Positions 6,975 through 16,443 of a stretch of 38,155 nucleotides of DNA are shown piece after piece (within the stretch, counting starts at the first letter, position 1; each line of letters begins with the position of its first letter). This DNA is from Candidatus Sulfuritelmatomonas gaucii (GTDB lineage Bacteria > Acidobacteriota > Terriglobia > Terriglobales > Acidobacteriaceae). The stretch is from NCBI GenBank assembly GCA_900290245.1, contig OKRB01000133.1, forward strand, positions 1 through 38,155, in the 5' to 3' direction. Made by a program: the position numbers and the translations under genes. Below the pieces are notes generated by a model that saw nothing but the letters and a program-made list of their open reading frames with translations, was not told where the DNA came from and searched no databases.

Positions 6975-9900
6975 ATGCTTAATCGAGCGGCCGCCAACCT
7001 CGAAGCTCTGATAGAAAGCACAGACGACCTCATCGGTGCGGTCGACCTCGATTTCAGGCTAATCACATTCAACCAGGCCTTGAGCAAAACCATTGCGAGA
7101 AACCGTCGAACCCAGGTCGCGTTGGGCAAGAGGATGGAGGATCTCCTTCCTCCGGAACTTGCGACGCTCCTGAACAGCCACTTTCAACAGGCGCTGGCGG
7201 AAGGACCTTTTCAAGCCACATTAACCACGCTCGATGGTCGCGTCATCGAGTTCGCTTACAACCCCATTATCGCCGGCGGCAAGAAAGCCGGCGTCTCCGT
7301 TTTTGGAAAGGACATTACCGAACGCAGCCATGCTGTGGCGAACCTCTCTGCCCTCATCGAGAGCAAAGCGGACTTCATCTGGTCAGTCGACCGCAATTAC
7401 CGGTTGATCACCTTCAACGGCGAGCTGAAGCGGACATTTGAGGCTAGCTTCGGCATCACTCCCGTTGCGGGGATGCTTCCCGGGGACTTGCTGCCTCCCG
7501 AGAGAGCCGCCATTTTCCCTCCGCTTTACGAGCGGGCGGTGGCAGACGGGCCTTTTCGATTCGAATACACCACACTTGATGGCCGAACCGTGGAGATGGC
7601 TCTCAATCCAATTGTTGTTGGGGGTGAAAAGACGGGCGTTTCCGTATTCGGCAAGGATGTCACGGAGCGAAAGGCAGCCGAGAGAGCGCTCCTTGAGGCA
7701 GAGAAGAAGTATCGGGAAATCTTCGACGGCGCGCTCGAAGGGATCTTCCAGACGTCGCCCGACGGTAGGTTGCTCACCGCAAATCCCGCCTTGGTGCAGA
7801 TGCTCGGATACGATGTGCAGGACTATGCCGCGGCTATGGGCACGGACATTGTTCCCGATGTGTGGGTTGACCCCGCCGAGCGTTCAATGTATCTTCGGCT
7901 GCTCGAAGAAAAGAAGGTTCTGCGCGGATATGAGTGCCGGTTCAGGCGCAAGGACGGCGCCGTAATCTGGGTTTCTCTCAACGCCCGCGCAACCTTCGCA
8001 GCCGACGGCACTACGACCATCAACGAGGGCTTCATCGAAGACATTACCGAGCGCAAGCGGACTGAGATGCAACTCAGTGCAAGCGAAACGCGCTACCGCG
8101 CCGTCTTCCAGGCCAGCCTTGATGGCATGGCAATAAGTCGCCAGAACGACAATCGATACATCGAAGTCAACCAGGCATTCCTCGATATCATGGGCTTCGA
8201 GCGCGAGGAGGTCGTCGGTCGCACGGCATTGGAACTCGGTTTCTGGGTTCATCCGGACCATCGCCAGAGGCTTGTCGATATGCTTCGCCGGGACTCAAGC
8301 TTCCGGGATGAGGAAACTGAATTCCGGCGGAAGAACGGAGAGATCGTCTGGGTCAGATTGTCGGTCTCGTTGATTGAGATTGACGGGCTGTCCTGCGTTC
8401 TCACCGTGATGCGTGATATCTCCGTCGCCAGGGCCGCTGCTTTGCAACTTGCCTCGGCTCAAGAGGCGTTGCGCACCAGCGAAGGGCGCTACCGCACTGT
8501 TTTCCAAACCAGTCTCGATCCCGTTTGTATCACCCGTCTCAGCGATGGAAGCATTATTGATGCAAACCGGGCATTTCTTGAGGCGATGGGTTTTGCGCGC
8601 GACGAAGTCATAGGTCATTCGACGCTGCAACTCGGCATCTGGGCTGATCAGCACGAGCGGCAAGATATGGTCAGAACCCTCCAGGAACATTCCGCTTTCC
8701 GGGAAATCCAGGCCAGGTTTCGCAAGAAGAGCGGGGAGATCTTCTGGGTGATGCTATCGGCATCCGTGATTGAGATCGAAGGCACTACCTGCCTTCTCGG
8801 CGTCTTCCGCGATCTCTCCGATGCAAAGGCCGCAGAGGAGCGGATTAAGGACTTGGCTTTCTATGACCAGCTGACCCGTCTGCCCAACCGCCGGCTGCTT
8901 CTGGAGCGGGTGAAAACCGCCCAGGGCAGGGGCCGCGCACCTTCCAGCGATCGGGCAATGCTGTTGCTGGACTTGGGTGAATTCAAAAAGCTTAATGACT
9001 CCCGCGGCCATCAGACCGGCGACCTGCTGCTGAGGGAGGTTGCCCGTCGCCTCACCTCCTGCGTGCGCGGAACCGATACCGTGGCGCGTTGCGGCGGCGA
9101 TGAATTTGCTGTGCTTCTCGAGAACCTGGGCAAAATCCCCGAGCCGGCCGCTACTCACGCGCAGTTCGTCGCCGGGAAGATCGTCGACGCTCTCAGCCAG
9201 CCGTATTCCCTTGCTGGCCAGGAATGTTACTGCCATTGCAGCATCGGCATCGCCGTCTTCGGCAATGAACAGGGAACCCCTCACCAGGTCCTGCAACAGG
9301 CCGAATTAGCCTTGGATCAAGCCAAGATCGAGGGCCGGAACGCCGTGCGCTTCTTTGCCCCTGACTTGCAGCACACGGCCGACGTCCGGGCGGCCATTGA
9401 GCAGGACCTTCACCATGCAATCAACAAAAAACAGTTCGTGCTGTACTATCAGCCGCAGGTGGACTCCACCGGCTTGATCGGCGTCGAGTCTCTGATTCGT
9501 TGGAATCATCCTCAGCGTGGCCTGTTAGCCCCCGACGAGTTCATCAACCTGGCCGAGGAAACGGAGTTGATTCTTCCCCTGGGAGAGTGGGTTCTTGAAG
9601 CCGCCTGCACGCAGATCGCAGCTTGGGTGCAGCGCAAGCAACCCGTCCATCTTGCGCTCGCAGTCAATATCAGCGCCCGCCAGTTCCGCTCGCCGGAGTT
9701 CGTTGACCAGGTGTTGGCCGTGCTTCATCGCACCGGCGCCAATCCCCAGAATCTCAAGCTGGAGCTCACCGAGAGCATGTTGCTTGAGGATGTCGAGGGC
9801 GTGATCGCCAGAATGTCCGTTCTCAAATCGCACGGCCTGCGCTTCTCCCTCGACGACTTCGGCACGGGCTATTCGTCCCTGTCCTACCTGAAGCGATTGC

Positions 9901-10148
9901 CCCTTGACCAGTTGAAGATCGATCGCGCCTTCGTCCGCGACATTCTCGGCGATGTGACCAGCGGCGCCATTGCGCAAACCATCATCTCATTGAGCCGCGC
10001 TATGGGCCTATCGGTCATCGCGGAGGGCGTTGAGACCGAAGAGCAGCGGGACTTTCTCGCTCGTCTCGGCTGCGACGCGTTCCAAGGCTATCTCTTCGGC
10101 CACCCGCTCCCTATTGAAGAATTCGAGCGCACCTGGCTCTCCCGCTGA
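6975..10148 (+). CDS. Five-PAS GGDEF-EAL bifunctional c-di-GMP enzyme
   Basis: A 1057-residue cytoplasmic protein without membrane segments. PAS-type sensor domains lie at about 5-118, 122-233, 244-362, 371-487 and 503-620, followed by GGDEF (about 628-790) and EAL (about 800-1050). The cyclase site is intact (GGDEF at 707-711) and an inhibitory RxxD site (RGTD, 698-701) sits five residues upstream. The phosphodiesterase half keeps its catalytic Glu in the variant ESL (838-840), and DDFGTG, ELTES, LKID, AEGVE and QGYLFG are present, so both activities look possible. PAS1/PAS2 and PAS4/PAS5 resemble each other as pairs. The start has GAGGA 8 nt upstream. It makes and/or degrades c-di-GMP in response to unknown ligands and heads the signalling block. 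Confidence 0.93.
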   Translation: MLNRAAANLEALIESTDDLIGAVDLDFRLITFNQALSKTIARNRRTQVALGKRMEDLLPPELATLLNSHFQQALAEGPFQATLTTLDGRVIEFAYNPIIAGGKKAGVSVFGKDITERSHAVANLSALIESKADFIWSVDRNYRLITFNGELKRTFEASFGITPVAGMLPGDLLPPERAAIFPPLYERAVADGPFRFEYTTLDGRTVEMALNPIVVGGEKTGVSVFGKDVTERKAAERALLEAEKKYREIFDGALEGIFQTSPDGRLLTANPALVQMLGYDVQDYAAAMGTDIVPDVWVDPAERSMYLRLLEEKKVLRGYECRFRRKDGAVIWVSLNARATFAADGTTTINEGFIEDITERKRTEMQLSASETRYRAVFQASLDGMAISRQNDNRYIEVNQAFLDIMGFEREEVVGRTALELGFWVHPDHRQRLVDMLRRDSSFRDEETEFRRKNGEIVWVRLSVSLIEIDGLSCVLTVMRDISVARAAALQLASAQEALRTSEGRYRTVFQTSLDPVCITRLSDGSIIDANRAFLEAMGFARDEVIGHSTLQLGIWADQHERQDMVRTLQEHSAFREIQARFRKKSGEIFWVMLSASVIEIEGTTCLLGVFRDLSDAKAAEERIKDLAFYDQLTRLPNRRLLLERVKTAQGRGRAPSSDRAMLLLDLGEFKKLNDSRGHQTGDLLLREVARRLTSCVRGTDTVARCGGDEFAVLLENLGKIPEPAATHAQFVAGKIVDALSQPYSLAGQECYCHCSIGIAVFGNEQGTPHQVLQQAELALDQAKIEGRNAVRFFAPDLQHTADVRAAIEQDLHHAINKKQFVLYYQPQVDSTGLIGVESLIRWNHPQRGLLAPDEFINLAEETELILPLGEWVLEAACTQIAAWVQRKQPVHLALAVNISARQFRSPEFVDQVLAVLHRTGANPQNLKLELTESMLLEDVEGVIARMSVLKSHGLRFSLDDFGTGYSSLSYLKRLPLDQLKIDRAFVRDILGDVTSGAIAQTIISLSRAMGLSVIAEGVETEEQRDFLARLGCDAFQGYLFGHPLPIEEFERTWLSR

Positions 10149-10458
10149 TTCGCTCACTCGCGAACAACTCCGCGCCGCAGACGGCTGAGGCATCGATTTG
10201 TCGATGAATCATCGTCACCGGGTTGCGGCTCCATGCGCACAACCGAGTCGACTGTGTTCGGTATCGCCGTGATCGGCCCATGATGCCCTCCCAATTGCCG
10301 TGCTATGTGATCCAAATCACAGAAGCACATCGCAATCCAATAGATGCTAGCTAACGGAGCCTCTCAGGGCGTGAGGCCGGCTTACTGTGCATAGGCGCTA
10401 GGCCGGAAAGGGGGCAGCTATCGCTAGCCAAAAGCAAACCCAATCAGACTCCGGTGGA
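10149..10458. other. Regulatory gap between the GGDEF-EAL and kinase genes
   Basis: A 310-bp non-coding stretch that contains a CRP-type site (10306-10321). A purine-rich GGAAAGGGGG sequence at 10405-10414 looks like a Shine-Dalgarno sequence but has no standard start codon at the right distance in the kinase frame. No terminator with a T-run is visible after the GGDEF-EAL gene. Confidence 0.5.
10306..10321. promoter_or_regulatory. CRP/FNR-family binding site (TGTGA-N6-TCACA)
   Basis: TGTGATCCAAATCACA is a perfect match to the CRP consensus half-sites with the canonical 6-bp spacer. Its centre is about 145 bp upstream of the hybrid kinase start. The regulator is not encoded in the window. 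The site suggests cAMP-CRP or a relative controls the phosphorelay genes. Confidence 0.5.
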
Positions 10459-12672
<2,214 letters not shown>

Positions 12673-12741
12673 TTTTTCTTCGTCATGCCGTACGATCGAC
12701 AAGTTTGAATGGTCTCTTCGTAAGTGACGATCGAGGTAAAG

Positions 12742-13161
12742 ATGAAATCACTTACTTCACTTGAACGATTCTTGGTTCTTCCGGAACTGCTGGACCGCGT
12801 TGAGAACGACGAAGATCTGCTTGCCGAACTGTTCGCCCTATTTCAGGAGGATCTCCCTGGGAGTCGCGCAGCGTTGCGAACGGCAATCGAAAGAGCTGAA
12901 CTGCCCGAGATCGAGAGAGTTGCTCACAGGCTCAAGGGCATGCTCGCAAATCTGTCTGCCAAACAAGCCGCCTCGCTGGCTGCCGTAATTGAGTCCGCGG
13001 CTCGCGCGGGAGATACCGAGAAGATCTGGCAAACTCAAGCCGTATTTGACCCCGAGCTCAGTGCGTTTTCGGCAAAGCTGGACTCACAAGCCGTATTTGA
13101 CCCCGAGCTCAGTGCGTTTTCGGCAAAGCTGGACTCATTCATGGCGGGAGTAGAGAATTGA
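12742..13161 (+). CDS. Histidine phosphotransfer (HPt) protein with a fresh internal duplication
   Basis: A 139-residue all-helical HPt protein carrying the phospho-acceptor His62 in AHRLKGMLANLSA. It should shuttle phosphate from the last receiver of the upstream kinase to the response regulator downstream. The ATG at 12742 has GAGG about 6 nt upstream and is preferred to the GTG at 12724. The last helix is duplicated: residues 99-115 and 116-132 are identical (QAVFDPELSAFSAKLDS). The duplication lies outside the four-helix core, so phosphotransfer may survive. The stop overlaps the next gene's TTG start by four bases (TTGA), which implies translational coupling. Confidence 0.9.
   Translation: MKSLTSLERFLVLPELLDRVENDEDLLAELFALFQEDLPGSRAALRTAIERAELPEIERVAHRLKGMLANLSAKQAASLAAVIESAARAGDTEKIWQTQAVFDPELSAFSAKLDSQAVFDPELSAFSAKLDSFMAGVEN
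13036..13137 (+). repeat. Exact 51-bp tandem duplication inside the HPt gene
   Basis: Bases 13036-13086 and 13087-13137 are identical over 51 bp (17 codons), so the frame is kept. Complete identity, including third codon positions, points to a very recent duplication or an assembly artefact. Confidence 0.95.
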
Positions 13162-14099
13162 AAGTCCTGATTGCGGATGACGACGCGCTCTCTCGTAGGC
13201 TTCTTCAAAAGACGCTCGAACGTGCAGGATACGAGGTGATAGCCGTGGAAAACGGCCGTCTTGCCGCCGACCAAATATGTCATCCCGAAGGCCCTCGGCT
13301 CGCTCTGCTCGATTGGGTCATGCCCGAACTTGACGGTCCGTCAGTTTGCCGCGAAGTTCGACGGAAGCGGGGTGAGCGCCACGTTCACCTGATTCTGCTC
13401 ACCTCAAAGGACTCCAAACGGGACATTGTCAGCGGTCTGGAGTCAGGCGCCGACGATTATCTCGTGAAGCCATTCGATCCCGACGAGCTGAAAGCTCGAC
13501 TGCGGAGTGGCATGCGGATTATGGAGCTGGAAGATACACTCCTCGAGGCGCGCGAGGAGATGCGCTACAAGGCTACGCACGACTCGCTTACGACACTTTT
13601 GAATCGAGGAACAATTCTCGAAGTGCTCGCTCGCGAATTGACCCGCACCCAGCGCGAAAGAAGTTGTATCTCCATCCTCCTGGGAGACATCGACCATTTC
13701 AAGGTAGTTAACGACACCTACGGACACCCTATCGGCGATGAAGTTCTTCGAGAAGTCGGACATCGGCTCCTAGCTTCGGTCCGTTCCTACGATTCCGTTG
13801 GTCGCTATGGAGGCGAAGAGTTCTTATTGGTTTTGAACCGTTGCGAGGGTGATAGGGCCCTCTTCCGGGCCGAGCAGATCCGCAATGCAATCGGCCAAAT
13901 ACCAATTTCAACTTCTAAGGGAGCACTTCCAATAACCTTGAGTTTGGGTGTACACGCGAGCCCTGGTTTTGTTGCCAGCACCATCGAGGATGTGCTTTCA
14001 AGCGTGGATGATGCGCTTTACGAGGCCAAAGCCGCAGGTCGTAACTGTTGCCGGCTTGCTGGCTTCTGCGCAGGGCGATGTTTACAGCGACGGGACTGA
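13158..14099 (+). CDS. PleD-like response regulator diguanylate cyclase (REC-GGDEF)
   Basis: A 313-residue soluble protein. The N-terminal receiver domain has the acidic pocket (ADDDA), phospho-Asp52 in LLDWVMPELDG and the conserved Lys in VKPF. The C-terminal cyclase domain has an intact GGEEF (218-222) and an inhibitory RxxD (RSYD, 209-212). Phosphorylation would promote dimerisation and synthesis of c-di-GMP from two GTP. A TTG start is assigned: it overlaps the HPt stop by four bases and has GGGAG 8-9 nt upstream, and starting there gives the complete receiver strand (KVLIADDD). It is the output of the kinase-HPt relay encoded just upstream. The C-terminal tail after AGRN is unusual (Cys and Arg rich) and may be slightly altered. 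Confidence 0.92.
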   Translation: MKVLIADDDALSRRLLQKTLERAGYEVIAVENGRLAADQICHPEGPRLALLDWVMPELDGPSVCREVRRKRGERHVHLILLTSKDSKRDIVSGLESGADDYLVKPFDPDELKARLRSGMRIMELEDTLLEAREEMRYKATHDSLTTLLNRGTILEVLARELTRTQRERSCISILLGDIDHFKVVNDTYGHPIGDEVLREVGHRLLASVRSYDSVGRYGGEEFLLVLNRCEGDRALFRAEQIRNAIGQIPISTSKGALPITLSLGVHASPGFVASTIEDVLSSVDDALYEAKAAGRNCCRLAGFCAGRCLQRRD

Positions 14100-14389
14100 C
14101 TACGGGTTATCAGTCCTGATGGACCGCATTTTGTCGGGCCGGAGTGGGGTGTTGGCGAGATCGACTCTGCAATGGTTTCGAGGTGCGTGGAACACTGCGA
14201 TGAAGTGAGCGGAAAACCCCATCGAAAAATGTTCATGAGACTCGCCTTTTTAAAGGACTTACGTATGCGCTGTGAAGTGAGCGGGAATCTAATATTTTCC
14301 GCTCGTCGGGAGGTTTGGAGGTCTATGCAGCTGCCATGCTTCTCAACTGGTGCGAACGGACACACCGAGAATGGGATTTCACGGTTGAG

Positions 14390-14428
14390 GTTCACCGCGG
14401 GAGCGGTGAGGTTGTTTTATAAGCTATA
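14390..14428 (+). repeat. 39-bp inverted repeat, right copy
   Basis: Identical over 39 bp to the reverse complement of 6395-6433; similarity stops abruptly on both sides. Read on the plus strand, the hairpin TCACCGC-GGGA-GCGGTGA is followed by GGTTGTTTTAT, so it could terminate transcription of the signalling genes that end 290 bp upstream. Confidence 0.85.
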
Positions 14429-14892
14429 GATTTTGAGACGGCTCTTTTCGTTCAAATTTACCTTTTATTTTCAGCGAGATAGAAGGGTATAGCTCGCGAG
14501 GCCTTTCCGAACAGCAATTGCGGAGATTCAAGGAGTTTGGCCGTTTCAAAAGGCTGTCGCCACAGGTCGATGTTGAACACCCCTTTTCAAACATAGCCAG
14601 TGAGGATCCTGCCAGAGTTTGGATTCCGGGGCCCTTACCAGCTAACCGGCAATTAATACTTGGGCATCAGCCTGGCACCGGTCGCGAAGCCGCCGCCGCG
14701 CCGATTGGCAGACGTCCCAGCGCAGACGGAAGTGAATGATAATGGAGATTGCATCAACAATCCCGGCTCTCATTTTTCCGACGATGGCATTCCTGGCCGA
14801 CGGGATGGTACGCGCTCACGCGATAATCCTGTGAAGCGGCAGGTGAGGAGGAGATGACTCCACTTGTCACGACCTCCTTGCGACGAACAGCC

Positions 14893-14955
14893 AAGCTCGA
14901 TTCCCGGCGTGCGGACAGGTCCCTGGCCGTCAGCGCATTGAGAGCGAATTTGGGG
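14893..14955 (-). repeat. Diverged partial duplicate of the end of the 15092-15450 pseudogene
   Basis: By eye about 80 percent identical to 15113-15177 with small gaps. On the minus strand both encode a similar string (NPKFALNALTARDLSARR here, SPKFELNVLTAQDLTARR in the other copy). The surrounding sequence is unrelated, so this is a fragment. Confidence 0.55.
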
Positions 14956-15091
14956 TTTAAAAGGAAAATTCTCACCCTCGTCCGTGTTGGTCTCGTCCCC
15001 TTTCTAGTTTGTTTTCCCGGTTCGCGCCGTTTCCTATCGAAGCAGAAGCGGAAAAGATAATTTTGGAGTTTCTTACCGCAAAACGAGTCCT

Positions 15092-15450
15092 TCAGGCGCC
15101 TTGCAAGCGGCCAAGCTCGATTTTCCGACGCGCGGTCAGATCCTGGGCCGTCAGCACATTGAGCTCGAATTTTGGGGAGCTCATTTGGTTGCCGTCACGG
15201 ACGAGATCATTGACGTGCTCCTTGATACGAGTCAATTGGGTGCCATGGGTTTGCCAGCCCACATTGGATCGCGTGTAAGATGCCAGCGTATGAGCATCGT
15301 CATCGGCCAGTGCGGCGTGGCTTTTTACGTCTTCCAGAAGCTTGGAAATGGTGGTTGAATCGGGATTTTGGGCGGCTAGCATGCTTACCGGCAGTAGCAG
15401 TGCAAGGATCGCAAGCGAGAGATGGTGTTTACAAGGGTGAGCGATTTCAT
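15092..15450 (-). pseudogene. Exported helical protein gene broken by an early frameshift
   Basis: A strong Shine-Dalgarno sequence (AGGAGG) and ATG (15448-15450) open a frame that stops after 22 codons. The hydrophobic signal peptide (LSLAILALLLPVSMLAA) and a helical, charged body of about 95 residues are in the neighbouring frame, whose own 5' part has no start codon. A single missing or extra base around 15430-15445 reconciles the two. The body (DDDAHTLASYTRSNVGWQTH, then IKEHVNDL) recalls exported helical proteins I associate with acidobacterial genomes, which are longer, so the 3' end also looks truncated or replaced. No function can be given. Confidence 0.55.
15113..15177 (-). repeat. 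Repeat partner of 14893-14955
   Basis: This is the 3' part of the pseudogene at 15092-15450. Its similarity to the upstream fragment suggests that a short duplicated module, not the whole gene, was copied. Confidence 0.55.
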
Positions 15451-15725
15451 GTTTCCTCCTTCATTCAGTCCCGCTGTGTCCGATGCCCACGTCCCCGAAA
15501 TGCTCTGCTATGGCCGGGCGCGCCCCGAAGTGCGTTGGGGCGGCCCGGCTTGGGGGAGGGGTCCGGTCGCGCATTTCACGCGACGGCCGTTTCACGAGGG
15601 CAGACACGGTCGGCGGGGTTGCCATATCCCTCGCGCACTTTTAAGAGAAGCACGCAGCATGCCATAAATTTCACGTCTAAAACAGGCGGGATAGTCCGAT
15701 TTCCACCTCGTACGACACCGCGACG

Positions 15726-16385
15726 TCAAGAAGCTTGGACGCGGGCGTCTAACTTTTCTGGCGCAGCCGGGGCTTGCGTAGAGAGGCGAGAGGATCGAGC
15801 AGTGTCAGACGGCAGCAGCACATCGGCGACGCCGAGCATAAACGCAGTAAGAGGCGCGGCCAACGCGACACCCAGGACACCGGCGACGGAGGCCATTAAG
15901 AGCTGGACCGCCAGAGTGAGAGCCGGAGGAAGCCTGACGATCTTGCGTTCAGCTAGCGGCGTGATCACGTTTCCCTCGAGAAAATGCGCCACGCAATACC
16001 AGGCTATGGTCAGACTTCCTTCCCATCCCTGCGCCTGAAATCGGGAGCCAAGTCCCCGGGTAGCCGCGGCGATATCGATGCGGAGATCGCCGATTTGCTG
16101 CACGAGCGCGGGGCCGCGAAGCCAGATGCCAACGGCGAGAACAGCGACTGTAGCGCAGATCACCATGGTGAAGGCCAGGCCGCGCCGCCGTATGTGGAAC
16201 CACGATTGAAATGCGGTGGTCAGCGTTGTGAGGATCAGGGCGCCGATGTACCCGGCGAAGAGCAAAAGAAGAATGGAACGCGCTTGCCAAAGCACCAGAA
16301 GCGAGACCACGGAGACGAGACAGATCAGCACTACGAAGATGGCGCTTCTTGAAGCTATCCCTTGCTGTGCGTCATAAGCGAGCAC
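15726..16385 (-). CDS. AI-2E/PerM-family membrane protein, internally shortened
   Basis: A 219-residue membrane protein. The N-terminal helices (about 15-35, 40-60, 72-92) and the C-terminal family signature (FLEGNVITPL, then a hydrophobic pair of helices ending in LGVALAAPLTAFML) match the AI-2E transporter (PerM/YdiK) family. Normal members have about 350 residues; the central 120-140 residues between RFQAQGWEG and the FLEGN segment are missing. The reading frame is kept across the deletion, so a product is possible but probably non-functional as a transporter. The GTG start at 16385 has no strong binding site. It follows the metal ATPase gene by 58 bp on the same strand. The family exports small molecules or ions; the substrate is unknown here. 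Confidence 0.7.
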   Translation of the reverse strand: MLAYDAQQGIASRSAIFVVLICLVSVVSLLVLWQARSILLLLFAGYIGALILTTLTTAFQSWFHIRRRGLAFTMVICATVAVLAVGIWLRGPALVQQIGDLRIDIAAATRGLGSRFQAQGWEGSLTIAWYCVAHFLEGNVITPLAERKIVRLPPALTLAVQLLMASVAGVLGVALAAPLTAFMLGVADVLLPSDTARSSRLSTQAPAAPEKLDARVQAS

Positions 16386-16443
16386 CTCGACGACGCATTT
16401 CCGGCTCGCGTGACATTTCGCGTATTGGCGCCGTGGATTGCAT

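Larger units (their letters stand above)
14100..15091. other. Gene-poor region with remnants
   Basis: About 1 kb without an intact gene. It holds a hairpin with arms GAGCGG (14279-14284) and CCGCTC (14299-14304), a short direct repeat GAAGTGAGCGG near 14205 and 14274, the right copy of the 39-bp inverted repeat (14390-14428) and a 63-bp segment (14893-14955) that resembles the end of the broken gene at 15092-15450. Open frames here lack ribosome binding sites and family signatures. Confidence 0.5.

Noticed and set aside
14518..14857. Short plus-strand frames after the cyclase gene
   Set aside because: No binding sites or motifs; they cross repeat debris.
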